From NCBI RefSeq assembly GCF_045290345.1, contig NZ_CP155447.1:8680001-8744000 (forward strand): a stretch of DNA of 64,000 nt, read 5' to 3'. Numbering within the stretch: position 1 is the first letter of the stretch; each line of letters opens with the position of its first letter. Source of the DNA: Singulisphaera sp045290345 (lineage in GTDB: Bacteria > Planctomycetota > Planctomycetia > Isosphaerales > Isosphaeraceae). The translations under genes were made by a program, and so were the position numbers. Positions 9,104 to 18,000 of the stretch are shown one piece after another. The notes beneath the pieces were generated by a model. That model did not search any database. It was not told the DNA's origin and saw only the letters and a list, made by a program, of their open reading frames with translations.

Positions 9104-10022
9104 CTTTATTCAGACTCGAGCCCGGCCCGAGGAGATAGCCGACCATCTCGCCCACCGCGCCGACGGACAGGAACAACGCAACGAGCGGGCTCGCGACGAG
9201 AAACCAACCCAGGTTCCGCTTCTTGGTCAGGACCGTCTTCGTGACCCGTGCCATGAGCAAGGCCGGCAACGCGAGCGAGCCGAACCCATAGATCAGGCGG
9301 GTCAAGGGGGACTGGTCCACTCGGCGCATCCCCGCATAGGAACGTGCGAAGTGGAACCGCTGCACGATGAAGTAGCCGAGCCGAAACGGTTTGATGTGGT
9401 GGACGACCGCGGCGTTGGTCGAGGCGAGCCGGACCCCGTCGGCCCGAAGGCTGTCATTGATCCAGGACTCCCACTTCCCCTGCGCCAGGACCTTGGCGTG
9501 GCGCATCAGGTGAGGACGTTTGTATGCGATATTATTGCCGGGGAGGTCGGTCGCTTCCCCTTCGAGGACCGGCTTCATGTACGGTGTGTATTCGCAGAAG
9601 AAGACGGCCCAGTTGACCAGGCCCCGCTTACCGTTCTCGACGGCGCCTCCGACCGCGGCCCATGGCCCTTCGTGGGCTTCGAGCAGAGAGGTGGCCCAGC
9701 CCTTGGCCACCTGGCCATGGTCTTCCAGGATGGCGACAATCCGGCCGTGGGCCCGGCAAACGCCGAGGTGCCTCAGCTTGGGGATCGGTAACCGCTCCGC
9801 CTCGATCACGACGACCTCGGGCCGGTGGGCTCGAAGCCGCTCGCGAACAGTCTCCCCGACGGCCTCCACGACAATCACTTCCATGCAGGCTCGCTCGGGC
9901 TGAGCGTCGAGCGCCTGCAGTGTCAGTTCGAGGACTTCCCAGCCGTTAACCGACGCGACGACCACCGACAGGTCGGGCTCACCGACTTGGGACGCGTATT
10001 CAGATGTGGCCAGTGCGGGCAT
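9096..10022 (-). CDS. Glycosyltransferase family 2-like protein
   Basis: A 308-aa GT2-fold protein, paralogous to the coupled downstream gene. The core starts at DLSVVVASVNG (about residue 17) and includes MEVIVVEAVGE, GRIVAILEDHGQVAKGW (the ED pair sits where the DxD motif is expected), and VNWAVFFCEYTPYMKP. Two C-terminal hydrophobic segments (GFGSLALPALLMARV and LVASPLVALFLSVGAVGE) probably anchor it in the membrane. ATG 10022 has GGGAGG six nt upstream; the open frame to 10169 is rejected. The stop codon lies within the first codons of the next gene. The sugar donor and acceptor are unknown. Confidence 0.82.
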   Translation of the reverse strand: MPALATSEYASQVGEPDLSVVVASVNGWEVLELTLQALDAQPERACMEVIVVEAVGETVRERLRAHRPEVVVIEAERLPIPKLRHLGVCRAHGRIVAILEDHGQVAKGWATSLLEAHEGPWAAVGGAVENGKRGLVNWAVFFCEYTPYMKPVLEGEATDLPGNNIAYKRPHLMRHAKVLAQGKWESWINDSLRADGVRLASTNAAVVHHIKPFRLGYFIVQRFHFARSYAGMRRVDQSPLTRLIYGFGSLALPALLMARVTKTVLTKKRNLGWFLVASPLVALFLSVGAVGEMVGYLLGPGSSLNKVE

Positions 10023-10233
10023 CGGGGCCTCCCTACCCTTGATGGTCGTTCTTTGCTTTTGGACGTTGCGCTCGACCCTGGGGCGGAGCAGCGCGGGCAT
10101 CCTAACCCTTACCGCCGAGACCGGCAATTGGAAGTCTCCCGAGACCAAGAGTCCAACTCCCGATCGCAAGCGTCGCTTGACCGTCCTGATTCACAAAGGT
10201 GGGGGGAATGGTTCCCACTTCCGCCCTTGTCAC

Positions 10234-12072
10234 TCACTCACGCGGTTCGATGACCGTGTACGTTTGGTCGAGGGCCAGGTTCTCCAGGGTGCTGACCGCA
10301 CCCGAGGGCCAGGAAACAGAGAGCTTTGCGACTTCGCCGGCCTGCCCGACACCGATCAAGAGGCGAGGGTCGTTGGAGGAGAGCATGCTGCATCCCCCTT
10401 TGCGCTGACGATGGATGGTCCGAGGGCCCACCACGACTTGCACCTTGGCTCCGACGGCGTCGCGATTGCTTCGGGTTCCTTGGAGCACGAGCCTGATCCA
10501 GTGGTTCGAGTGGCGCGAGTCGTTCCGGAGCAGCGCGGGGGGACCGTCCTTGTGGCTGACCACGATGTCGATGTCGCCGTCGTTGTCGAGATCGCCGAAC
10601 GCCGCGCCCCGGCCGACGTGCGCCGAAGCGAAGTAGGGGCCTGCATCTTTGGTGGCCAGGCGAAACCGTCTCCCTTGCTTGTTGTGGAACAAGCTCGCCG
10701 GTTGCTCGTACTTGATAGGTTGTCCCAGGAGATGTCGATTGTTGTCGATCTGGCCATTCGTGACGAAGTTGTCGGGCCAGCCATCATTGTCGAAATCGGC
10801 CAGGGCGGTGCCCCAACCGACCCAGGGGAGGGTGTCGGAGGCGAACCCGAAGTACGGGGAAATGTCCAGGAACCTCCCTTTGCCGAGGTTTTGATAGAGC
10901 GTGTTGGCTTCGTTGGCGAAGTTGGTCACGATGATCTCGGGCCGTCCGTCGCCGTCGACATCCTCGGCATCCGCACCCATGCCCGAAAGCGCCTGCCCCT
11001 TCTCATCGAACGCCGCGCCCGAGGTCTCGGTCGCGTCCTCGAAGGTGCCATCCCCTTGATTGAAGAAGACGAAGTTGGGATCCATGTCGTTGGCGACGAA
11101 CAGGTCGGTCCGCCCATCCCCGTTGAGGTCGGCGGCGACCACGCCGAGGCCGTGTCCATCAGCGCGACCGAGGCCCGCCGCATCGGTCACGTCGGTGAAG
11201 GTCTGATTCCCATTGTTGCGGTAGAGGTAATGTTTGACGGGCCGGATCGTGCGGGGCGAGGCGTAGATTCGGACCCCTTTCTCAGGATCGCCGCAGAAGA
11301 TATCGTCCACGGGATAGACCCACTCGCCGTAGTTCGCCACGTAGAGATCAAGGTCTCCATCGTTGTCGGCATCGAGAAAGGCTCCGCCGGACGACCAGCC
11401 CGGCCGATCGATCCCCGCGCTCTTGCTGATGTCAAGAAACGTGCCCGCTCCCTGGTTCAGGTAGAGTGCGTTCGAGCCGTAGTTGCAGAGAAAGACGTCC
11501 TGGTCGCCGTCGTTGTCGATGTCCCCGACCACGACCCCGTGACAGAACCCCACGAATCCGAGACCCGAGGTCGCCGTCACGTCCACGAATCGATTGTTGC
11601 CGAGATTCTTGTAGAGACGATTCGGCCCCTTCACGGCGGTCCCTAACGGCAGCAGAGTGGCCGAGGCAAAGTAGAGGTCAAGCTTGCCGTCGTTGTCGGC
11701 GTCGAACATCGCGAGCCCTGACCCGTTCGCCGTCGGAAAATGCTTTGCCTCCGTCATGCCTGAAAAGTGGACGAAGTCGATTCCGGCACTCTTGGCAATC
11801 TCAGCGAACCGGAACGGACTGGGGTCATCTTGTCTGGTCAAGATGACCGGCGCTCCGTTCGGGTGTGTCATTCGGTCGTCGGGGATGACCGATTCCTGTT
11901 GGGAATCGGCGTGGGGAAGGCGTTGAAGTGCGTTCGGATTCGAGGATTCTCGAGGCGTCCTCTCGGAGAAAGGATTCCAGGAGTCCAGGCGGCCGATGAC
12001 GATCGCGAGTGCCCCGAGCCCCATCAGGAGAAGCTTCAGCAGGATTCGATTTCTCGGCTCAGAACTCATCAT
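10234..12072 (-). CDS. FG-GAP/VCBS repeat protein with C-terminal ASPIC/UnbV domain
   Basis: A 612-aa secreted or membrane-anchored protein. The start ATG 12072 (ATGATG) has GGGAG upstream; residues 10-27 are an uncleaved-looking hydrophobic signal (ILLKLLLMGLGALAIVIG). Residues about 80-500 hold several FG-GAP/VCBS repeats with calcium-binding DxDxDG-type loops (FDADNDGKLDLY, GDIDNDGDQDVF, LDADNDGDLDLY, ADLNGDGRTDLF, GDLDNDGDIDIV), forming an integrin-like beta-propeller. The last roughly 90 residues (WIRLVLQGTRSNRDAVGAKV...) match the ASPIC/UnbV (CRTAC) domain. Such proteins are numerous in planctomycetes and are thought to act at the cell surface; the ligand is unknown. Confidence 0.92.
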   Translation of the reverse strand: MMSSEPRNRILLKLLLMGLGALAIVIGRLDSWNPFSERTPRESSNPNALQRLPHADSQQESVIPDDRMTHPNGAPVILTRQDDPSPFRFAEIAKSAGIDFVHFSGMTEAKHFPTANGSGLAMFDADNDGKLDLYFASATLLPLGTAVKGPNRLYKNLGNNRFVDVTATSGLGFVGFCHGVVVGDIDNDGDQDVFLCNYGSNALYLNQGAGTFLDISKSAGIDRPGWSSGGAFLDADNDGDLDLYVANYGEWVYPVDDIFCGDPEKGVRIYASPRTIRPVKHYLYRNNGNQTFTDVTDAAGLGRADGHGLGVVAADLNGDGRTDLFVANDMDPNFVFFNQGDGTFEDATETSGAAFDEKGQALSGMGADAEDVDGDGRPEIIVTNFANEANTLYQNLGKGRFLDISPYFGFASDTLPWVGWGTALADFDNDGWPDNFVTNGQIDNNRHLLGQPIKYEQPASLFHNKQGRRFRLATKDAGPYFASAHVGRGAAFGDLDNDGDIDIVVSHKDGPPALLRNDSRHSNHWIRLVLQGTRSNRDAVGAKVQVVVGPRTIHRQRKGGCSMLSSNDPRLLIGVGQAGEVAKLSVSWPSGAVSTLENLALDQTYTVIEPRE

Positions 12073-12590
12073 GAATCTCCCGCGGAACCGAAGCAACCCT
12101 AGGACTTGGCTTACGACGCCCCATGAACTGCAAGGATTGAAGTATCTGCGTATTCTATCATCGCGGCTCGTTTTATCGACGGACGGTAATGCCTGGAGCT
12201 TGGGACGGACCCTCGATCGAACTCCATGACTCATGGCTGGAACTGGGAGTGCGCCAGAAGGACTCGAACGAATCTTTCCGCACGCTACCGCTCTCCCTTT
12301 TTTTTTTTTCATGGGGGCGGCAAATGAGGATCGCGGTAAATCAGGGCAACTCTCCAGGTCGGGAGGTTTCGCCGGTTTGGCATGAACTCTGCTGATACGA
12401 TTCGTCGCGGTGAAAATCACCTTCAGGAAATTAGGAGTAACTGGTGGTTTCAGGGACTCGGCAAAATCGATTCGGGCTGGCGGTTTGGGCTGGATTTGAG
12501 TGGATTTGGGCTCGGGTTCTTTGCGATAGCTAACGATACCGAGTGGTACAGACCCACTCTTTTGAATTTAGCATCAACTGGGAGGGGCGC
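12073..12590. other. Divergent intergenic region with T-tract
   Basis: 518 bp between the start of the FG-GAP gene (-) and the unknown secreted protein (+). No convincing gene is present. It contains a 12-T homopolymer at 12298-12309 and, next to it on the minus strand, a tRNA-like 3' fragment (listed separately). I saw no clear -35/-10 pair. Confidence 0.5.
12250..12297 (-). pseudogene. Possible tRNA(Arg)-like 3' remnant
   Basis: On the minus strand the stretch reads AGAGCGGTAGCG (D-arm-like), then GTTCGAGTCC (T-loop-like), then TTCTGGCGCA (3' acceptor-like). This order resembles the 3' part of a bacterial tRNA(Arg). A matching 5' acceptor strand (TGCGCCA) and an anticodon arm are missing, and the T-stem does not pair, so it cannot be a working tRNA. 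Chance resemblance remains possible. Confidence 0.3.
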
Positions 12591-14696
12591 ATGCAACGTC
12601 TCGGCGTGGGTAGATGGATCTTGGCGATGGGAATGATGGGGATCGGCCTTGGAGCCGCTCCCGCCGCGCCGAGTTTTTACGCGGTCGAACAGCAGATTGG
12701 GAAGATCCGCGAGACGTGGGCGAAGCCCGGAGCCGTTGCACAACCGAACGCGCAGGGATGGAACGCTTTCTTCGACGCGCTCGTGGGCGAGTTGAAGAAC
12801 TATTCGGTGTTGCCGTCGGAAAACGATCGGCTTGCCGCGTTGAATAGCGCCTATCAGATGTCGGTGGCGTTGAAGGGGACGACCTGGATCCCCGCGGCCG
12901 AACTCCGTGAGGAGCTCCGCGCGTGGTTACGACCACGAGTGCGGTTGGCTTGGGCCGAACGCCGCCTGGTCGATCGCGTGAAGGGGCTTCCCCAAGTCCC
13001 CGACCCCTCCGTTCAGCAGAATCGAGAACGCTGGGTGAAGTTTGTCGGCACCAGCCTGGGCGATGCTCTTCGCCAGTACGAGGGGGCGAACACCGTTTCT
13101 CAGCGTCAACTGGCCTTGAAGCACCTGTACACGGCGCTCAATTCTCTTCATGCGAACAACCAGTCGCGCCCCTGGGTTCCTTCGGTGGAATTGCAGGCGG
13201 CGTTGGATGATCTCTACAACGTCCCCAACCTCGATCTCTCCGCCGACGCCTCGACGGTCGCCCCTGCCCTCTCGGCCGATGTCGTGCAGTCGGGGCCCAT
13301 TTATCGGAAAGGCTATGTGTCGCAGGTCACGGCGGGTCCGAAAACGGGGTTCGGCCTGTTGTCGAGCGACGAAGGAATCGCTTTCTACAACAGCCAGCTC
13401 GCCACCAGCGTGACGCCAATCACGGACTTTCAGAACCAGGTTCAGCAGGACCGCAGGGGCCGTCGGGCTGCCAACCTCTATTATTTCACCGCCACCTCGA
13501 TGGATCAGTCTCAGATCACGGTGACGGCGGTGCTGACTCCGAACGGCCTACGGCTTGGTCCCGAATACCAGCATAACGTCAGCGCGATGTTCTCGTCGTT
13601 CCAGCAACCGGGGAAAGGTCTGGGCCGGTTCTTTGCCTCGCTCCTCGGGTTCAATCAGGCCAGGATCGAGAAGCAGGTTGCCGAGGGAGCGATCGGCAAA
13701 ATCGCGGAGAACGTGGTTCGAGAGGCGGCGGAGCTTGGCGGGGAACGGATCGCGGAGGCTCAGGCGCAGAAGAACGCACAGATCGCACAATACTTGCTGT
13801 TCGGCCGAAATGCCGCGACCATCCGCAACCTGTTGATCACGGGCCTGACCCTCCGCTCCCGTCCTGAGAACGTCTTGCTTGGCGGTCGGATTCAGTGGCT
13901 CAACGCCAGCGAGCAAGTAGGAGGCGACGCTCCGCAACCGGCGAAATTCGCTGTGCCAGACGCGGGAGTCTCCGCCGACCTGCACCTGGGTTCGATCCTC
14001 ACGAGCCTGATTCGGGGATATCTCCAGAGCGAGCCCGCCCGGTCCGTCAACAACCTGATGGTCATCACCAAGAAGCCGGTCCCCAACGCTCCTCCGGCCG
14101 AAGGAGTCGAAATCAAGCCGGATTCGGACTTCGCCACCTACCTGAAAGCGGTGAATGCCGCTCGGGCGGCGGGCGACCCGAATGTGATGGCCATCCGTGT
14201 GAAGAAGCCGACCACCCCTCCCGACTTCGCCGCGGACGCTCGAGGATACCTGGTCGCCCTGGTGAACGACTTCCAGATCGAAGTCCCGGTCCCTCCCGAG
14301 ATGACCAGGGGAGGACTTTTCGGACCGCCGGCCCAGGTTTATCGGATCACCTCTCCTCAAGCGGAGTTCGTGATCTCGTTCAAGGTCACGCCCCAAACCG
14401 AGACCTCTCCGGTCCGGCTGGCCGGCAAGATTGAGGGATTCGACCCGGGACCGGCCGCGAGGATTTACACCATCAATGAGGATGAGAACAAGGCCACTCC
14501 CCTCAGTCCTCTCGCCTCGGTGGCGATCATGTCCGGCGTTCGTACCAAGCTTCAGGGCCGGCCGATCGACCTTCCCTTGAGCAATCTCAAACTGCAAGGG
14601 TTTGCGATTCGTGAGGTCAGTCCGCTCGAACCGTCGGGTTGGATCCGGGTGAACCTGATCCGGACCTCGGCGAGTCCCGCGGCGGGCGTCCGGTAG
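12591..14696 (+). CDS. Large secreted protein of unknown function
   Basis: A 701-aa protein that I do not recognise. ATG 12591 follows GGGAGGGGCGC; the frame is open from 12543 but the signal peptide starts here (MQRLGVGRWILAMGMMGIGLG, likely cut after APAAP). The first 200 residues are helical and charged with two similar sub-blocks, each ending in a WIPAAELREELR or WVPSVELQAALD motif. This suggests an internal duplication at about residues 85-110 and 195-215. The middle is rich in Gln and Ala helices (IGKIAENVVREAAELGGERI), and the C-terminal third looks like beta-rich secreted sequence. No cysteine clusters or catalytic motifs were seen. It is followed by a hairpin terminator. Confidence 0.75.
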   Translation: MQRLGVGRWILAMGMMGIGLGAAPAAPSFYAVEQQIGKIRETWAKPGAVAQPNAQGWNAFFDALVGELKNYSVLPSENDRLAALNSAYQMSVALKGTTWIPAAELREELRAWLRPRVRLAWAERRLVDRVKGLPQVPDPSVQQNRERWVKFVGTSLGDALRQYEGANTVSQRQLALKHLYTALNSLHANNQSRPWVPSVELQAALDDLYNVPNLDLSADASTVAPALSADVVQSGPIYRKGYVSQVTAGPKTGFGLLSSDEGIAFYNSQLATSVTPITDFQNQVQQDRRGRRAANLYYFTATSMDQSQITVTAVLTPNGLRLGPEYQHNVSAMFSSFQQPGKGLGRFFASLLGFNQARIEKQVAEGAIGKIAENVVREAAELGGERIAEAQAQKNAQIAQYLLFGRNAATIRNLLITGLTLRSRPENVLLGGRIQWLNASEQVGGDAPQPAKFAVPDAGVSADLHLGSILTSLIRGYLQSEPARSVNNLMVITKKPVPNAPPAEGVEIKPDSDFATYLKAVNAARAAGDPNVMAIRVKKPTTPPDFAADARGYLVALVNDFQIEVPVPPEMTRGGLFGPPAQVYRITSPQAEFVISFKVTPQTETSPVRLAGKIEGFDPGPAARIYTINEDENKATPLSPLASVAIMSGVRTKLQGRPIDLPLSNLKLQGFAIREVSPLEPSGWIRVNLIRTSASPAAGVR

Positions 14697-14733
14697 CGCA
14701 TTGGTCTCGCAACCTCGCAGGAACCTCTCATCG

Positions 14734-14771
14734 ACGGCCCTCCCAGCTTAAAAAAGAAAGCGGAGGGCCGT
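14734..14771 (+). terminator. Hairpin terminator after the 701-aa secreted protein
   Basis: A perfect 10-bp stem, ACGGCCCTCC (14734-14743) and GGAGGGCCGT (14762-14771), with an A-rich 18-nt loop lies 38 bp after the stop codon. Only a weak T-rich run (TGTCGTTG) follows. Confidence 0.5.
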
Positions 14772-14915
14772 TGTCGTTGATCGCGTGGCCTGGATCTCGG
14801 AAGTTTCCTCCCCTGACGTGGGGCTGTCGCGCGTGTTAGACTGAGTCCTCTGAACGCCTGATATCCTGTTCGAAGCGTTTGATGGCTTCGTCAATCTCCT
14901 CGAGGATCCGCACTC

Positions 14916-15605
14916 GTGTCGCATGCCGTCGCTCCTTTATTGGCGATTTTCGATCATGACGGAGTGCTGGTCGATTCGTTTGACTTCCATCGGGACGCCT
15001 GGCTCGAGTTGGGCAAACGCACAGGTTTGGCCATCACTGCCGAACTCATCCATGAGACCTTCGGGATGACCAACCCGAGCATCTTTCGAAGGCTTCTGGG
15101 CGATTCGCTGGTCGAGGCGGACGTCCGAAGTTACTCCGACCTCAAGGAACTCTGCTATCGTGATTTGGCACGAGAGCAGATCGACCTGATCGATGGTGTT
15201 CCGGCGCTGCTGGACAGTCTGACGGCGGCGGGCGTCGTCCTGGCCATTGGTTCGAGCGCCCCACGGGCGAACCTCGACTTGACGGTTGAGTCGTGCGGCC
15301 TGGCGAACCGATTCGCCGCGATCGCGGCGCTCGAAGACATCGAACGCGGCAAACCGGACCCACAAGTCTTCCTGGTTGCCGCGGAGCGAGCGGGGGTTGC
15401 CCCGGCGCGTGCGGTCGTGTTCGAGGATGCCAAGGTGGGGATCCAGGCCGCGAAGGCCGCCGGAATGTATGCGGTCGGGATCACCACCACCAACCCCGCG
15501 CAGGTCTTGTGGGACGCCGGCGCTGATGAGGTTGTCGAGCATTTTCGTAACTTCGACGTCGCGAGGCTGCTGCGACAACTTGACTCGTCATACGTTGGAT
15601 TCTGA
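14916..15605 (+). CDS. HAD-IA phosphatase (beta-phosphoglucomutase-like)
   Basis: A 229-aa haloacid-dehalogenase superfamily hydrolase, subfamily IA, acting on a small phosphorylated metabolite. All four motifs are visible: motif I FDHDGVLVDS with nucleophile D13 and D15, motif II AIGSSAP near 110, motif III Lys in RGKPDP near 147, and motif IV VFEDAKVGIQAAKAAGM near 167. The cap domain lies between about 20 and 90. The start is GTG 14916, with GAGG about nine nt upstream. The length and motifs fit beta-phosphoglucomutase or phosphoglycolate phosphatase relatives; the substrate cannot be fixed. A glycosyltransferase gene follows 33 bp downstream. Confidence 0.88.
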   Translation: MSHAVAPLLAIFDHDGVLVDSFDFHRDAWLELGKRTGLAITAELIHETFGMTNPSIFRRLLGDSLVEADVRSYSDLKELCYRDLAREQIDLIDGVPALLDSLTAAGVVLAIGSSAPRANLDLTVESCGLANRFAAIAALEDIERGKPDPQVFLVAAERAGVAPARAVVFEDAKVGIQAAKAAGMYAVGITTTNPAQVLWDAGADEVVEHFRNFDVARLLRQLDSSYVGF

Positions 15606-15638
15606 GGATCGATTCGTCTTCCGGAGTGGATCGACCTC

Positions 15639-16811
15639 ATGTCTCGGCTTCGCATCGTGCTGGTCATGATCGAACCCCCCCTCCCCTTTGGCAATGCCGC
15701 TGCGCGTTGGTTTTACGTGCTCTACAAAGGGCTCGTTGAGCGCGGTCATCAGGTCACGGCCTTCGCCGCTTGCAGCCAGCCCGAGGACCTCGCCAAAGCA
15801 CGCACGCTCTTTCCCGCCCCCACGTATGACCTTCGGCTCTACGACTTTCCCATCCGATCCGGCTGGCAATCCAAGTGGCAGACATTCTTGCGCCCCTTTT
15901 CCTACATGTTTAGCGTCGATCTGGTCCGCGACCTCAACGCGGTTCTCACCCAGGACTTCGACGTTCTCCACCTCGAGCAGACCTGGTCGGGATGGTTGGG
16001 GATCGACCATGTCGGGAAAACACTGGTCAATGTCCACTACCTGGCGGCCATCGACCTGGGTGAACAGCAGCCTCGGAATGTTCAGGAGGTGATCGAACGG
16101 TTTCTCATTTTTGGGACCGAGAAGCGGCTCCTCCGCAAGTTTCGCCACTTCCGGACCGTCTCCCCACGCCTCGAAGGGCCATTGCTCGCGATCAATCCGA
16201 AAGCCGAGGTGATGACCGTCCCCCTGGGGTTGGACGGGGCCCTTTATGGCTACATTCCCGATGAGCTCAGGACCGAGAGTCGAAATCTCACCCTGATCGG
16301 CTCGATGGGCTGGGCACCGAGTCACTCGGCGGCGATCCGGCTCCTCTCTCGTTTGTGGCCCCAGATCAAACGGCGCGTTCCTGATGCCAGGCTCCAGATT
16401 GTCGGTTGGTCCGCGCGGGAAATCTTGTCCGACTACCTTGGCCAGCGGGACGTGACGATCGAGGAGAACGTTCCGGAAATCCGCCCCTACTTCGAGCGGG
16501 CCAGCGTGATGCTCTACGCGCCGAGCCGAGGGAGCGGGATGAAGGTCAAGATTCAAGAAGCGATGGCCTTTGGAATCCCGGTGGTCACCACCAGCGAGGG
16601 AGTTGAAGGACTTCCCGCCCTGGATGGCGTTCACGCCGGAATCTGTGAGGATGATGCCGGCCTCATCGAGCGGACCGTGGCCCTGCTCCTTGACGCCGGC
16701 CTGCAGAACCGACAACGCCTGGCCGCGCGTCAACTTCTTGAGAAACACTGCGGTCCCGGCGTGACTCTGGACGGAATTGAAAAAATCTATGCGGACATTA
16801 AAGGTGTATAA
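15639..16811 (+). CDS. Glycosyltransferase family 4 protein
   Basis: A 390-aa GT-B fold glycosyltransferase. The N-terminal domain opens RIVLVMIEPPLPFGNAAARW and includes LVERGHQVTAFAA; the C-terminal domain contains LTLIGSMGWAPSHSA, ARLQIVGWSAREI, VTIEENVPEIRPYFERASVMLYAP and GSGMKVKIQEAMAFGIPVV. This last stretch replaces the EX7E nucleotide-sugar site typical of GT4. The enzymes closest in style add sugars to polysaccharides or lipid-linked glycans. ATG 15639 lies 33 bp after the HAD gene and the two could be cotranscribed; a 187-bp gap separates it from gpsA. Confidence 0.88.
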   Translation: MSRLRIVLVMIEPPLPFGNAAARWFYVLYKGLVERGHQVTAFAACSQPEDLAKARTLFPAPTYDLRLYDFPIRSGWQSKWQTFLRPFSYMFSVDLVRDLNAVLTQDFDVLHLEQTWSGWLGIDHVGKTLVNVHYLAAIDLGEQQPRNVQEVIERFLIFGTEKRLLRKFRHFRTVSPRLEGPLLAINPKAEVMTVPLGLDGALYGYIPDELRTESRNLTLIGSMGWAPSHSAAIRLLSRLWPQIKRRVPDARLQIVGWSAREILSDYLGQRDVTIEENVPEIRPYFERASVMLYAPSRGSGMKVKIQEAMAFGIPVVTTSEGVEGLPALDGVHAGICEDDAGLIERTVALLLDAGLQNRQRLAARQLLEKHCGPGVTLDGIEKIYADIKGV

Positions 16812-16998
16812 ACAAAAAGGCTGTGCAAATTGGCATGGTTTTGGCTGAAACCTTGCTTCGCGGAGCGGCCGACTGCGTGAGGTTGCTCCCGCGCATGCTT
16901 TTCGCCAATATGGGTGATGCGAGGTCGTTGGTCGTCGCGAGGTGAGCCCTCCGGCCATGGCGTCTTTGCCGGCCGGAGCAGGAAGGATTCGTCCGAGA

Positions 16999-18000
16999 AT
17001 GATGAAACGCGTTGCGATTCTTGGTGCGGGCGGAATGGGAACGGCTCTGGCGCTTCTCTTTGCCAAGACCGCGCGATCGGTTCAACTCTGGGCGCGAGAT
17101 CCCGAGCAGGCGGCCGAACTGGGGCGGACTCGGGAAAATGCAAGGCACCTCCCCGGCGCGAAGCTGCCTGGGAATGTCGAGGTGACCCCGAACGCGTGTG
17201 ACGCCACCGGCGGAGCCAATCTCATCGTGATGGCGATTCCCTCGGCGTTCCTCCGCGGCACACTCGAAGGCCTGGTGGAGCGGATTCCGCCCGGGATTCC
17301 CGTCTTGAGCGTGGTCAAGGGGATCGAGAACACGACCCTGGCGCGGCCGAGCCAAATCGTCACGGAGGTCCTGGGCCCGCGCCCTATCGCCGTTCTGAGC
17401 GGTCCGAGTCACGCCGAGGAATTGGCACGCGACCTGCCGGCGTCGGTCGTGGTCGCGGGGGCCGAGGAAGCTCTGAATCGGGAAATCCAGGACTCGCTCA
17501 ACCAGGGGACGTTTCGTGTCTACACGAACCCGGATTTGATCGGGGTTGAACTGGCCGGAGCGCTGAAGAATATCCTTGGGATCGCGGCGGGAGTCTGCGA
17601 CGGACTCGGCTTCGGAGACAACGCGAAGGCCGCACTTCTCACGCGAGGCCTCGTGGAGATCTCACGGTTCGGCGTCGCGCTCGGTGGTGAATTTTCCACC
17701 TTCTTCGGACTCGCCGGGGTCGGCGACATGGTGACGACCTGCTATAGTCCGTTCGGCCGAAACCGGTCGGTGGGAGAACGCATCGGCCGGGGTGAGCGGC
17801 TCGAGGAGATTCTCGCCTCGATGGTCAACGTCGCCGAGGGAGTACCAACCACCCGGAGCGTTCACGACCTGGCCCGGAAACGCGGGGTTGAGATGCCGAT
17901 CACCGACGAGCTCTACCGAGTCCTCTTTGAGGGCAAGTCCCCCCACGCGGCAGTGACCGACCTCATGATTCGAGAGCCGAAGGTCGAGGGGACGCGATGA
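16999..18000 (+). CDS. gpsA: NAD(P)H-dependent glycerol-3-phosphate dehydrogenase
   Basis: GpsA reduces dihydroxyacetone phosphate to sn-glycerol-3-phosphate, the backbone of phospholipids. The 333-aa length is normal for the family. The N-terminal fingerprint VAILGAGGMGTALALLFAK, SVVKGIE, VLSGPSHAEE (family consensus LSGPSFAxE) and the catalytic-lysine helix AGALKNILGIAAGVCDGLGFGDN are all present, along with GDMVTTCYSPFGRNRSVG. The protein starts at ATG 16999 (ATGATG) behind AGGAAGG; an in-frame ATG at 16942 would add an unlikely 19-residue leader. The stop codon overlaps the next start (ATGA), so gpsA begins a coupled operon with the DUF1802 and rhomboid genes. Confidence 0.95.
   Translation: MMKRVAILGAGGMGTALALLFAKTARSVQLWARDPEQAAELGRTRENARHLPGAKLPGNVEVTPNACDATGGANLIVMAIPSAFLRGTLEGLVERIPPGIPVLSVVKGIENTTLARPSQIVTEVLGPRPIAVLSGPSHAEELARDLPASVVVAGAEEALNREIQDSLNQGTFRVYTNPDLIGVELAGALKNILGIAAGVCDGLGFGDNAKAALLTRGLVEISRFGVALGGEFSTFFGLAGVGDMVTTCYSPFGRNRSVGERIGRGERLEEILASMVNVAEGVPTTRSVHDLARKRGVEMPITDELYRVLFEGKSPHAAVTDLMIREPKVEGTR

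Noticed and set aside
10006..11646. 546-aa plus-strand ORF
   Set aside because: Antisense to the FG-GAP protein gene; its repeats mirror the DxDxDG codons on the other strand and it has no domain signal.
12298..12309. 12-T tract as a rho-independent terminator
   Set aside because: No stable hairpin precedes it on the plus strand, and no gene ends nearby.
15588..17066. 492-aa minus-strand ORF
   Set aside because: Antisense to the GT4 and gpsA genes; no recognisable motifs.
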